Below are positions 1-9,904 of a DNA stretch of 64,000 nt, in pieces. A program made the position numbers and the translations under genes. The notes below the pieces were generated by a model. The model saw nothing but the letters and a program-made list of their open reading frames with translations, searched no databases and had not been told where the DNA came from. Source of the DNA: Podospora comata (Eukaryota > Ascomycota > Sordariomycetes > Sordariales > Podosporaceae). How positions within the stretch are numbered: the first letter of the stretch is position 1; every line of letters starts with the position of its first letter. Where the stretch lies: NCBI GenBank assembly GCA_017354895.1, contig CP071496.1, positions 310,001-374,000 on the forward strand, read 5' to 3'.

Positions 1-2294
1 CTTGTCAAATGTCGAGAGATTGTCCAACCATGCTGATCGCCGTCTCATCGGCAAGACAGTACACGCCAAGCAACCACGTGGTTGAGAGACTTTGCTATTT
101 TGAGAGAAGTTGAAGAGACACCAGCCTTCAGAAAAGTTCAGTCTAGAATATCGCCAAGCCTGCTTGTTGTGCAGCGCACGGTGCAGAAGGCGTCACGCGC
201 GAGCTGTGTCCTGAAAGCGCTGGTCGCGTCCAACTTTCTGAGCACATTTGCCATTGCACTTCATGTTGCATCAACCACTCAAGCTCAATGCAGGACTCGT
301 TGTTTTCTTCCGGCACTGGCTGGCATCTTGTTCCTGACGACAGATTCATCTATCTGCGACAATATCCACCCATCTACACTGCGCGACGCGTGTGGAATCG
401 AAATATCCTCACCTCCAACCTCGCGACTTTCTTTCAACTCCATCTCCAGCCACCTCTGAACTTTGAACATTCAGCTGCCCCACACCCTGCAATGAGAAGC
501 ATTCCCTGAAGCTTTCACCATTTTTGAGTCAGTCATTCTCGGCGACGCCATGTCAGTTCGTTGATGTCGAGATCGCGGTCGGCAGTTGTAGTTGCACCGA
601 ATGCATATGCGTGGCAGTCAGTCTGCATGCATCAAGTCCCGAGCGAGCCGAGCGGTCAGGAGTCAGGCTGATATAGCAGAATTGACTGCAGAACCGTGAG
701 AACCTGTCGCTGATATTGGTTTGAAGCTTGCAGATGCTTTTCTTGATGCCTTCACAGGTCAAAGAACTCGTTTCAACCCTCTCATTGGACCGCCCGGGGT
801 TCCGTTGATGGTTGCAGGCGCTCTGAAATCTGCCTTGTTGCCCCTGCCAAGACATCTTCGGCTTTTGGGCCCGCGACCCTTCAGGAACCGGTCTGGACGA
901 CTTGCCAACTCCTTCAGACCTCTCTAAGCCTGCAAACTTGCAAACATGCTCGTTTTCCCAGCCGAACCTCAGGATCAGGTGCTGGGAATCTGGTCAACAT
1001 TGCGAACAACTCTTCAACAACCACAAGATGGCCATGCCCAGCTTGGCTCATTGACGTAGATGTCGTTGCATCCCCACATGTTTGAGGCTCTTCAGTGGAT
1101 GGCAGACGTTAGCCCAGTTCATCCCGTGCAACCTGCCAGCGTGTCGTTCGGTTTCATGTTGAGCCTGCTGGGTTCCTGGTTTGCGCAGGTACTGGAAGGT
1201 TGTCCTTGGGAGACGCATAAAGGTGTGGTGGGGCAGCCGTTTTGTTACCCCTTTTTGATGTCAACCTGCGCCTCACTTACCCTTTTTGCAGCCCAAAAGA
1301 AGACTTGCATGAATGTTTCTGGTCTGCCAATCCTGCTGCTGCTCATCATGGTCTTGTCATCCTGCTTCGAGAGCCAGAGCTTGGGCTCGATTGAGGTCAT
1401 CGATGCGGCCCGTCTGATCTCATCAGCCCTGTTTTCTGCATATATATCTCAGGGATCTCTGCTAAGATATCGCGGAGAGATATGCCATGCTCTACATTTG
1501 TCCAGGTCAGCCAGTTTGTGCAAACTACCAACCTTTCTACCTGGAACGCTGGAATAAAAGCTCGGATAATACCCGGACGCCACGTACCAAAACTGGCGAG
1601 ATATCTGCCGAGGAGGGCTGATGAGGGGACTGGAATGACGGAACATTTTTTGCTGTTTCATGCCCTTTGCCAAGTTCACAGTGAGGCTCCAATCAGCACT
1701 GCCCTCTCAGTTTGGCAGCTCGATGGATTCAAATGTGGACTGATCCCAGACCTTTACATCTCCACTTGGACGCGATCATGTCAGGGGTGCGCAGCCCGCG
1801 CCCACAGCTCCGGTCGACAGCCATGCATGCCGATAGCGCCTGGGATGGGAGGGTGGAAACGTGGCGGGCAATATAGATGCATTTATATATGCTCTATTTT
1901 CCCGTGCTCTTCAATTTCCTGTTCAGGTTCTCTGCCTTGGTTGCTTGAAGCTCCCGCCTTTCTTTTCGTCTGTTGCTGATATCAGAGGTTCTTGTCTTTG
2001 ATCATCACTGTCCTTCTTTCGCTTTTTCCCGGTTTTCGAGAAACCACAGGCCATTCATTTTTTTATTTATTGATATAGCTCTTTCCCGAGTTATCATCAC
2101 TTTTTTTTGGTTTTTTTCTTTTTTTCTTTTTGGACCTCTCGTCCGCTCTTTCCCTGAGACCACAGCAGCACCGCACCTGTGTCTTGACACTCACTCTTGT
2201 TTCTGAGCCACAACCACCGCAGCAGTCTTGTGTGTTGTGTACGTCTTATACCCAGTATCTTTTATCACCCTCTTTTCGGGGGCCCACCGTCATC
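1..2294. other. Intergenic region and GH16 promoter
   Basis: No reading frame here shows recognisable protein similarity or a convincing exon structure; the longer open frames start at non-ATG codons or lack splice support. The right end is promoter-like for the GH16 gene. A T/A-rich box (TTTATATATG, about 1881-1890) and long pyrimidine runs near 2100-2135 precede the start codon at 2295. A gene ending left of the window cannot be excluded. Confidence 0.5.
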
Positions 2295-3281
2295 ATGCGT
2301 TTCGACACCATCGCGTTCGCCTCCCTCTTTTCCACCCTCGCCTCGGCCGGTGCAGTCCCCAACTACCCCGGCCTCAAAACACTGTGGTCGGATGACTTTG
2401 CCGGTGCTCCGGGTCAAATGCCCAACAGCAACCTCTGGAACATCATCACCAAGTTTGTTTTCTTCCCCGTCCCCTTTCCTTTCCCATGGTTACTAACCCC
2501 CCCAACCTCAGCCTCAAAACCAACAACGACCTCCAAGAATACACCACCTCCAACACCAACCTCCAGCTCTCGGGCGGCGGCACCGTCCAAATCATCCCCC
2601 GCCTCAACCGCCAAACCAACAGCTGGACCTCTGCCCGCATCGAGACAAAAGCAGTCTTCACCCCCTCCCCCGGGAAAGTCACCACCTTTGAAGGCAGCAT
2701 CCGCTTCGGCGACCACCCGGTCCACATGAAGCAGGGGATCTGGCCCGCGTTTTGGATGCTGGGCAAGTCGATCCACCAGGGCACGCCCTGGCCGCAGTGC
2801 GGGGAGCTCGACATTATGGAGACGATCAACGGCGTGCCGACGGCGTATGGGACTGTGCACTGCGGGAGTGTTCCGGGGGGCCCGTGCAACGAGCCGGTGG
2901 GGAGGCACGGGACGATGGGGATCAGCCCGACGGGGTGGCACACTTATCGGATAAGGGTTGATAGGGCGAGGGCTGGGGCGGGGGGCAGGTGGGAGGATGA
3001 GGAGATTGTTTGGGAGGTGGATGGGAGGGTGTTTCATACGTTGAGGGGGGGGGAGGTGGGGGATCAGGGGGTCTGGGGGACGCTGGCGCATAGTCCGATG
3101 TTTTTGATTTTGAATGTGGCTGTGGGGGGGGACTGGTGAGTTTTTGTTTTGTTTTGACTGATGATGAAGTCTGGATGGATGCTAACAAAGTGGAAATAGG
3201 CCTGGTGCGCCCAATGCGCTGACTGCGGACAGCTATGGCAGTATGATGGAGGTGGAGTACGTCGCTGTGTACTCGTCGTAG
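2295..3281 (+). CDS. Secreted GH16 endo-beta-1,3(4)-glucanase-like protein
   Basis: The product is a 287-residue secreted glycoside hydrolase of family 16, which cleaves beta-1,3- or mixed beta-1,3/1,4-glucans with retention. There are three exons: 2295-2452, 2512-3135 and 3200-3281. The introns (59 and 64 nt) have donors GTTTGT and GTGAGT, and intron 1 carries a perfect TACTAAC branch point. An N-terminal signal peptide (about residues 1-20, MRFDTIAFASLFSTLASAGA) fits secretion. The GH16 catalytic signature ELDIME is at about residues 151-156, so E151 is the expected nucleophile and E156 the acid/base. The C-terminal GGDWPG and VEYVAVYSS segments are typical of the family beta-sandwich. No carbohydrate-binding module or GPI signal is seen. 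The substrate (fungal cell wall, plant callose or cereal glucan) cannot be settled from sequence. Confidence 0.9.
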
Positions 3282-3833
3282 ATTTGTTTGCGACAGGGGC
3301 TCTTTCTCTGCCGGTAAAAGGCTAGAAAGTTTGTGTCAGAATATGGATGGACGATGAATGTCACTCTCGTTAATGATGCACGGCGTGTTTGGAGGAATGG
3401 TACCATGGAAGGTTGGATACACAGACAAAAGGCTTCTCTTCTTGAGTTGTACATATTGCTTGTTCCTCGGCCTGAGGCTAGATTTAATGTTGGAAAGTGT
3501 CTTTACCCAGCGATTTCGAGCGGTAAAATCTGTTGAGGGATGACACCTCAAGACTTGGCTGAGCCTCCATGGCCTTGTGCTCCTTTGTTCTCTAATGATG
3601 ATGCTCAGTTTGGGAGCTTTAGTTTCTTCAATAAGTTACTCGGCCTCGATCGAAACGCATGCGAGTTTCAATTCGAACTTGGGTGATCAACATTCGCAAA
3701 GAAAACATAATGTGTTTTCATATTCCCCATCAACTGCATTAAAAAAAAACTTTTTTCTCTCACCAATGACACTATCGAGTGTTGTGGTGGTGCAAATGTG
3801 GAGACAAAGGCGAGTGAGGTTGCAAAAACTGTC
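3282..3833. other. Intergenic, GH16 3' flank
   Basis: This holds the 3' flank of the GH16 gene and an AT-rich stretch before the tRNA. I see no supported gene. Confidence 0.5.
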
Positions 3834-3837
3834 AAAA
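3834..3837 (-). terminator. Pol III T-run after tRNA-Ser
   Basis: Read on the minus strand, four consecutive T residues lie 6 nt beyond the 3' end of the tRNA. This is the minimal RNA polymerase III terminator. Confidence 0.5.
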
Positions 3838-3843
3838 GATATC

Positions 3844-3925
3844 CGACGTGGGCCTGATTCGAACAGACGCTCCCGAAGGAACAAGATTTCTAGTCTTGCG
3901 CATTAGACCACTCTGCCACCACGCC
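3844..3925 (-). tRNA. tRNA-Ser (anticodon AGA)
   Basis: The minus strand folds into an 82-nt class II tRNA. The acceptor arms GGCGTGG and CCACGTC pair with one G-U, with G as discriminator. The anticodon stem CAAGA/TCTTG closes the loop CTAGAAA, giving anticodon AGA, which reads UCU serine codons. The long variable arm (a TTCCTTCGGGAGC region) is the serine hallmark. The T arm GTCTG-TTCGAAT-CAGGC is intact. There is no intron. Confidence 0.95.
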
Positions 3926-5491
3926 TTAATGTGCTAACCCAATTAGAATTTTGTGAATATGACTACCCCTCCTACCGGTCAAACAAATGCGTAGGGTCTT
4001 TGTTTTGCACTCAAAATGTGAGAAATGTATGAACAAGGATCATGGTGGTGAAAGGCCTGGAGGTGATGCTCCGTTGTTTGCACCGCCAAAGTTTTCGCCG
4101 CAACTTCTTTGTAAGAAGGTACCTACCGTAGTAGGGACGTGCCATGTTCCCAGCAAGAAGAATAGTCAACGGCGCACGAAGCAGGCGTAGTAAATATGTG
4201 TCGCCTCACCTTTTGGGAGTGGTGTGCATACCTATCTCCTGTGCCGCCGCTCTCACGATGACGGGGTGTGAGGTTGCAGACATGGCCTGGGGACAACTGA
4301 AAGCAAAACATGAGAAACCGATGAGCCGTCAAGGATGCAGGACGAACTCCAGGTGTGGGACTATCATTTCAACGTCAATGACAGCAGATAAGGGCACCAT
4401 CCTACCTCCGTCTTGTTTTGCCCATGTTTACCAAGGTCGGTGTTCCGGCCACAGGCATCGTACCTATATCTTCCGGATTGAATGTTGGAATATCGGAAAG
4501 GGGTACAGTAAACTCCACAGTGCCGATTGTCGGCTTATCCGATTTTCCCTGCGAATCTGATAACCATATCTGCACGTTTATCTGGTCTATCTCTCTGTGT
4601 TTTATTTTCGGCACTCGGGTCTCTCGGCAGGAGACCGGGAGATGTTTGGAATCAGGTAATTCTTTCCGAGATGCTATCATTTCGTTGATGATCCGGGCTG
4701 GTATTATTCCAAGCCACAGATTGCCTTGAGATCTTGCACGCTAATAGAGGATGACAATGATCAACCGAGGGTGAAGAATATTGTTGTTCACACCCCTTCG
4801 TCGGACTTTTTGAAAGCCACATATGAAGAGAAGAATTTTAACCAAAGAAAAGAACAAACCCACCCCAGGTTCGGATGCCAAGTCTTCTGTCAACGAAGCC
4901 TTAAATTGTGCGCCTCGGAGATGGGAGAAGAGTTACACAAACACCTCATGTAGCCGGTACCATCATCTACGAGATTTGCAACTCCCCTCTTCTTCCCGTT
5001 CCCTAAATCTTTCCCACGTGAAAAAAAAAAAGAAAAAGCACGCCGACAAAAGTTCAAACCGGCCAACATCTCAAACTCCTAATCACCCCGTTCATGTCTC
5101 ACCCTCCAACCTAAAGACTCGAACTGGTCTCAAAGTCCCGCAGGAAAACCCCTATATTTTTCAATACTCGTGACAGAAAGCGGCCCGCTGGTGGAGGTTA
5201 CCAAAAAGAAAGCAAAAAGAACAGCGTGAATCAAAGTGTGATCATGTATGTCTCACCTTCCGCGCCGCAGACTTAGGTGTGTGACACCGGACTGGGCTGG
5301 GCTATTCCGAAACGAACCACACCATCACTCTGATCGATGCACGTTGCCGTTGCTTGGCGACATCGGGATCGGGCCCTTATGTCGAGGCTTTAGGTAACAG
5401 CTGGAGGTGTCGTGGGGATGTATTACTTGCCACGAGTCATTTCCATTAATGTGAAGTCCTCGTATAAGCTAGAAATCTGACCAAAGTTGTC
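3926..5491. other. Intergenic
   Basis: Between the tRNA and the 5S gene I see only scattered short open frames with no similarity or splice logic. An A-run (AAAAAAAAAA) is near 5021-5030. Confidence 0.5.
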
Positions 5492-5610
5492 ACATACGAC
5501 CATAGACAACTGAAAATACGGGATCCCGTCCGCTCTCCCCTAGTCAAACAGTTGATCGGCAGATTAGTACTCAGGTGGGTGACCACTGGGGAATCCCTGC
5601 TGTTGTATGT
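5492..5610 (+). rRNA. 5S ribosomal RNA (dispersed copy)
   Basis: The 119-nt sequence begins ACATACGAC and ends GTTGTATGT; these nine bases pair fully with one G-U to form helix I. The conserved segments GGGATCCCGTCCGCTC, GGTGGGTGACCAC and GAATCCCTGCTGTTG are those of filamentous ascomycete 5S rRNA. The internal helix CAACTG/CAGTTG also pairs. The GGTGGGTGACCAC region is the internal Pol III promoter (C box). A T-run follows at once. Single dispersed 5S genes, rather than copies in the rDNA unit, are known from Neurospora and relatives. The copy looks functional. Confidence 0.93.
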
Positions 5611-5616
5611 TTTTTT
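5610..5616 (+). terminator. Pol III T-run after 5S rRNA
   Basis: A run of seven T residues starts at the last base of the 5S gene, as expected for Pol III termination. Confidence 0.7.
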
Positions 5617-5668
5617 GTTGCTTTGTGCTCCACTAGGTGGAACCCCCTTTTTGCCCCTTTTGGTTCCT

Positions 5669-7593
5669 TCAACCTCTCGCCTTGATGATGTCGGCCGCCT
5701 TCTCGGCAATCGCATAGACCGTTGCTTGCAGAGAGGTGCCGCTAATCAGAGGAATGACACTAGCATCTACCACACTCAGCCCCTTGACGCCATACACCCT
5801 TAGGTCAGACCCAACACACCCTCCCAGCTTTTCGGGCATCATGGCGCATGTGCCAGACGGGTGGGCCAAACTGGCAAACAATGCTAACCGATTTGCCTTG
5901 AGATAGTCCGAGATCTCTGTGTCTGTCTGGTACTCCGCGCCCGGTTGTCTTTCCGTCGGGCCCAGCTTCTGAAGAGCTGGGCTGGCCCAGTACCTGCGAG
6001 AGCGCCGGACAACCGCGACGGCAAGTTCTTCATCGATCGGGTTTATGAAGGTGTTGTATTGTACCACTGGAAGACTTTCTGGATGAGTCAAGTTGAGCGT
6101 TACGGTACCCCTGGAAAGAGGCTTCAGCAGCGGAGACGGGCTCTGGCCGTTGCCACGTAGAGGCTGGGCTGTGTATGATGATGTGTTGGTCGTGAATCGC
6201 TGCGCCAGAATGGCGCGTTGAGCTTTGAAACCTCGAAGAAGAGCCGAACTGGTGCTGTAAATGGCTGGTAAGTACTGCCTTGCATCCTGTGCTAAGAGCC
6301 GGGAGGCTACGGAGGCCGCAGCCGAAGGTGACAGGACCTGTGCAAGTGAATAGTAGATGATGCTGTTGCTGTTGGCAGCTGCGACTGGCCCTGTTCTGTT
6401 GGTGAGGTATTCTTCCCAGACGGTCGCATTGTACGTGGCGTTGTTCGACATGCTATCGGAGTTGGGAAATGATGGCGTGGAGAGGTTGAACCACAGCACA
6501 ACTGTCGCATGGTCTTGAAAGTTGGCCCCCACAGAGGGCAGGTCTTTCTCAACCTTGATACCAGCTGCCTTGAGCACCGATGCGGGACCGATGCCGCTGA
6601 CTTGCAACAAATGAGGAGTCATCACAGCTCCTGCTGCCAGGATGACCTCCTTCCGTGCATAAACGTTGCGAACCTTGGCGTCAAAACTGGAAACGACCCG
6701 CACTCCCTTCGCTCTCAAAGGCTTTCCGCGGTCGAACAGTAACTCTGTCGCCGTCTGACCGATGACAAGCCGCAGATTTGAGCGAGTCTTGTTGACAGGG
6801 TCGTAGTAGGCACTGCGTGCAGTTGATCGGGTCATGCCGCGGGCATCAATCGTATTTGCTGACCAGTACGCGCCTGGCCCAAATCCAGAAGAGGACCCTG
6901 GTGGAAAGGTAACTCCGGGTTGTTGTCTGAAGCCTTCCCAAATTGTATCAATGTCAGGGTACTGGAAGTTGGAGATATGAACCTGGACGGGGCCTTTTCC
7001 ATATGTGGCAGAATTCCAGGTGATATTCCACCGGTCCACCACGTCGGGGTTGGGAGGAGTGAAGGTTGTGCTCTTCTTGAAGTAGGGCAGCAGCCCATTC
7101 CACCCCCAGCCTGGGTTGCCCAATTCCTCCCAAGCATCGTAGTCTGCCTTGCTTCCGCGGTCACATCCCATGCCGTTGACAACTGTTGCGCCTCCAACAA
7201 CAGCTGCAACAGTCACATTGTGTGTAGCATTGTAAAGCTTCGAATTTGGTGCAGACCGGGGGTTGAGTAGAACGCTTGTGTCGACGGCGGTGGAATACCA
7301 AGGTATGATGGCCTCGGGTTTGTCGTCAAAGTAGCCTCGCTCAATCACGAGGACAGTGTCTGAACAACTGTGGTGTTAATGATAAAACAAATCTGTTGCT
7401 TCTCGTCAGACATACTGTGGCGATTTTCAGTCAGCCGATTGGCAACCACTAGCCCCGATGTCCCTCCACCCACAACGACGTAGTCGAAGGTGCTGCTGTC
7501 AGTCGCAAAGTGATGGGAACCTGTAGCAGCTGCGGAGTGAACTGCCAGAGCACAACCCAGCACAGTCAACGGTGAAGTCGTCCCGAGCCCCAT
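5669..7593 (-). CDS. Secreted GMC-family FAD oxidoreductase
   Basis: This 622-residue flavoprotein belongs to the glucose-methanol-choline family (aryl-alcohol oxidase, choline and glucose dehydrogenase relatives), which oxidises an alcohol or sugar hydroxyl. Exon 1 is 7593-7416 and exon 2 is 7359-5669. The 56-nt intron starts GTATGT, and joining restores the family segment NTVLVIERG. A signal peptide covers about residues 1-24. The FAD dinucleotide site GGGTSG is at about 42-47. The C-terminal domain has the conserved AHPSGTCAM stretch, whose His fits the first catalytic base, and the VVDASVIPL segment. The second catalytic His/Asn position falls in ISGTSLQATVYAIAEKAAD and appears to be Thr or Ser, so activity or subfamily is uncertain. 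Many N-glycosylation sequons agree with export. The gene ends 59 bp from the 5S gene. Confidence 0.9.
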
Positions 7594-9904
7594 TTCGTCT
7601 TTTCAACGGCGAAGGGGATGGCAAAAAAGTGAGGAAGTGGAGGAGCAATGCTGAGAATAAGCTAAGAGATATATGTCGGACCGCACCACGATTGCGACTT
7701 CTTGAGGCATTGCGACGTTTATGACACACCATATTGGCCAGAATCAGCTTACTGCATCGAAGAGCTCCGATAGTCCTGCAGCAAGCGGGGTGCTGAAAAT
7801 GTGGTAGGGTCGTTCATTGGCTATGCGGCAGCTACAAGGTAGGGTCGAGAGGCATATCATTGCTGAGCATACAGGAAGAGGTAACATTCTTGATGCTATA
7901 TATCGGCGAAAGTGACGTTCTGACTAAGCGCCAGACGTCTATCGATTGTTACCTATAACTCAGTTCAAATGCCAGCAGAAGCCAGGCCCGAAGAAACGAA
8001 GAAAAGGGGGACATACCAGAGCCCAAACCAATTGCTAGGCAGGCGAGTCAAACCAGACAACTTGAAAGACCTGTTTGTGGTGTGTCTCCCCCTGTTCGTT
8101 ATATGACCGTAGACTTGAAGTTGTCAGGGCCCAGGATCGGCGACGGTGGACTGAGGTGCGGGAGAATATTCGATTGCTTCTCAGCCACACAGACCACAGA
8201 CCACAGACCACAGACCACAGACCACAGACCACAGACCACAGACCACAGAGACCACGAAGAGTGACCCGGGGCGTGAGATTGAGAGAGCGAGGTGGCTAAA
8301 GGGTGTGTGGCACAATCTGGATCCTGTCTCCGCGCCATCGTTGGCCAGCGTGACCGTTTCGCGATGTGTGTCGCAGAATGATCTATATCCAGTCAGCCAT
8401 GTTGCGGGGTCAACGTTGGTCAAGATCCGGATGTGTGCAGAACCAATACAATCCTCCAATATAAAAAGAGATACTAGCCAAACTATACAATCTGTTGCTT
8501 CTTTGACAAAGCATAAAACACAAGAGTACAGAGAAGCGCCCACTTAATGGGACTATCAGGTGATACAGGCAGCAAGAGACATGGCGAATTGTCGGCGAGT
8601 CGGCAACGTTCCTTCCTGTTGAGCTGTGACCAGAACATGGTGCCTTCCCCTTCTCGAAGTCGCGCGCAGCAAAGGAGGACAGGGCTGGCACCTGCCTGTC
8701 CAATCGCCCTGCGATGCTAAGATGAATATGGTAACAGGCTCCTTCCCGACCCTGACAGCCGGGCAAGATTTCTTCTCCTGGACACTTTTCTTCCATAAAG
8801 CCCGACCTCACTTTTTTGTTACCCTCCCGTTTCTCTTCCATTTCTAGACAAACCGTCGCTGGGTGGAGGTGCTCGATTTTGCGGAATGCAGGGTGATGGT
8901 CTGATCTGTCACCAGAAAAAGAAACTCGCCTTCGAGTCTTCTGTCGGGTCGTTCCAGCGCTGATTCAGCAGAGATGTCTCGACGACGGCCTGTGATAGGC
9001 CTGCCACCACCTCGTCCTCTGTCGCACCTGTCGTGAACAGGAGAACAAACTCATCCCACCACCATTGGCCGGGTCCCCAGACAAGCCATCCAGAGCGGTC
9101 TAGAGCCCAGGGTTCATCCCACAGACTCATACACGATACGGACCCTGTCTTGCTGCGATCGGCCAGCCACCGGAGCAACACAGCTGCTGTGTCCAGCGGA
9201 CAGCGTCTGCGACAACATCTCTTTTGGGCCAGCATTTGTCACATCATGGCTGCCCTGACCTCGCACTGTGGCGTTCAGGTTGTGCCTTCCGGCCGTCTAC
9301 CGACGACGACACTCGATCCCCGGTCACTCCACGCTATCCCGTTATCGCCAGCGCGCAATATCTACTGCATCTTCAGGGTTGTTGCTGTTGCTTTTTGCTG
9401 GGACGAGTTGGTGCTCGCCACATCCACCACCTCACCACCACGTTTCCGGCGTTCCATGAGAATCATGGCTGCCGCTGCTTGTGGCACTGCCTTTCACCAC
9501 ACCCCTCCCCCTTCCCCCCCCTGAGCACCCCCTACCCTGCTTGCCTTTTATTCCATATTTCTCTTGTGTCTCCGCGGCGCTCGATCTCATCCGAGGACAC
9601 AAGTCAATGACCTCTTCGCTCTTCGACATCCTCCTCTGATAGCACCTTCCATCTTCGCGAGAACGACCTCGCCATTTTTACACCATCATCACGACGCCCT
9701 CTGCGTTGTTGTCTCCGCCGCCTCCATCCCCACGTGCCGCAAAGCCACCCCTGAGTCCCTTCCCGGCATTAAGTGAGGTTGGCGCCACGTCCAGCCATGC
9801 TTCTTCACTGGAAGGACAATCCTATAATATCATCAACAGCTCTTCTCACGCAAGAGACCAAGTCTTATCAAGGTCCCTTCTCAGACCCTCGACCATCAAC
9901 CCAT
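7594..9904. other. Intergenic: GMC promoter and long phytochrome leader
   Basis: This 2.3-kb interval separates the divergent GMC and phytochrome genes. It contains the ACCACAG array at 8193-8248 and a C/T-rich stretch (about 9500-9770) that looks like a long 5' leader of the phytochrome gene. Open frames here have no recognisable similarity. Confidence 0.5.
8193..8248. repeat. Minisatellite, 8 x ACCACAG
   Basis: Eight perfect tandem copies of the 7-mer ACCACAG run without interruption, with a partial copy (ACACAG) just upstream. There are no spacers, so it is a simple tandem array. Copy number is likely to vary between strains. Confidence 0.97.

Noticed and set aside
1060-1557. 165-codon plus-strand frame near the left edge
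   Set aside because: No ATG at its start, no similarity, and no neighbouring exon.
2414-3091. 225-codon minus-strand frame opposite the GH16 gene
   Set aside because: It overlaps exons of a well-supported glucanase and is rich in Pro/Arg as expected for antisense GC-rich DNA.
8193-8248. Tandem array as a CRISPR-like locus
   Set aside because: The copies abut with no spacers and the organism is a fungus.
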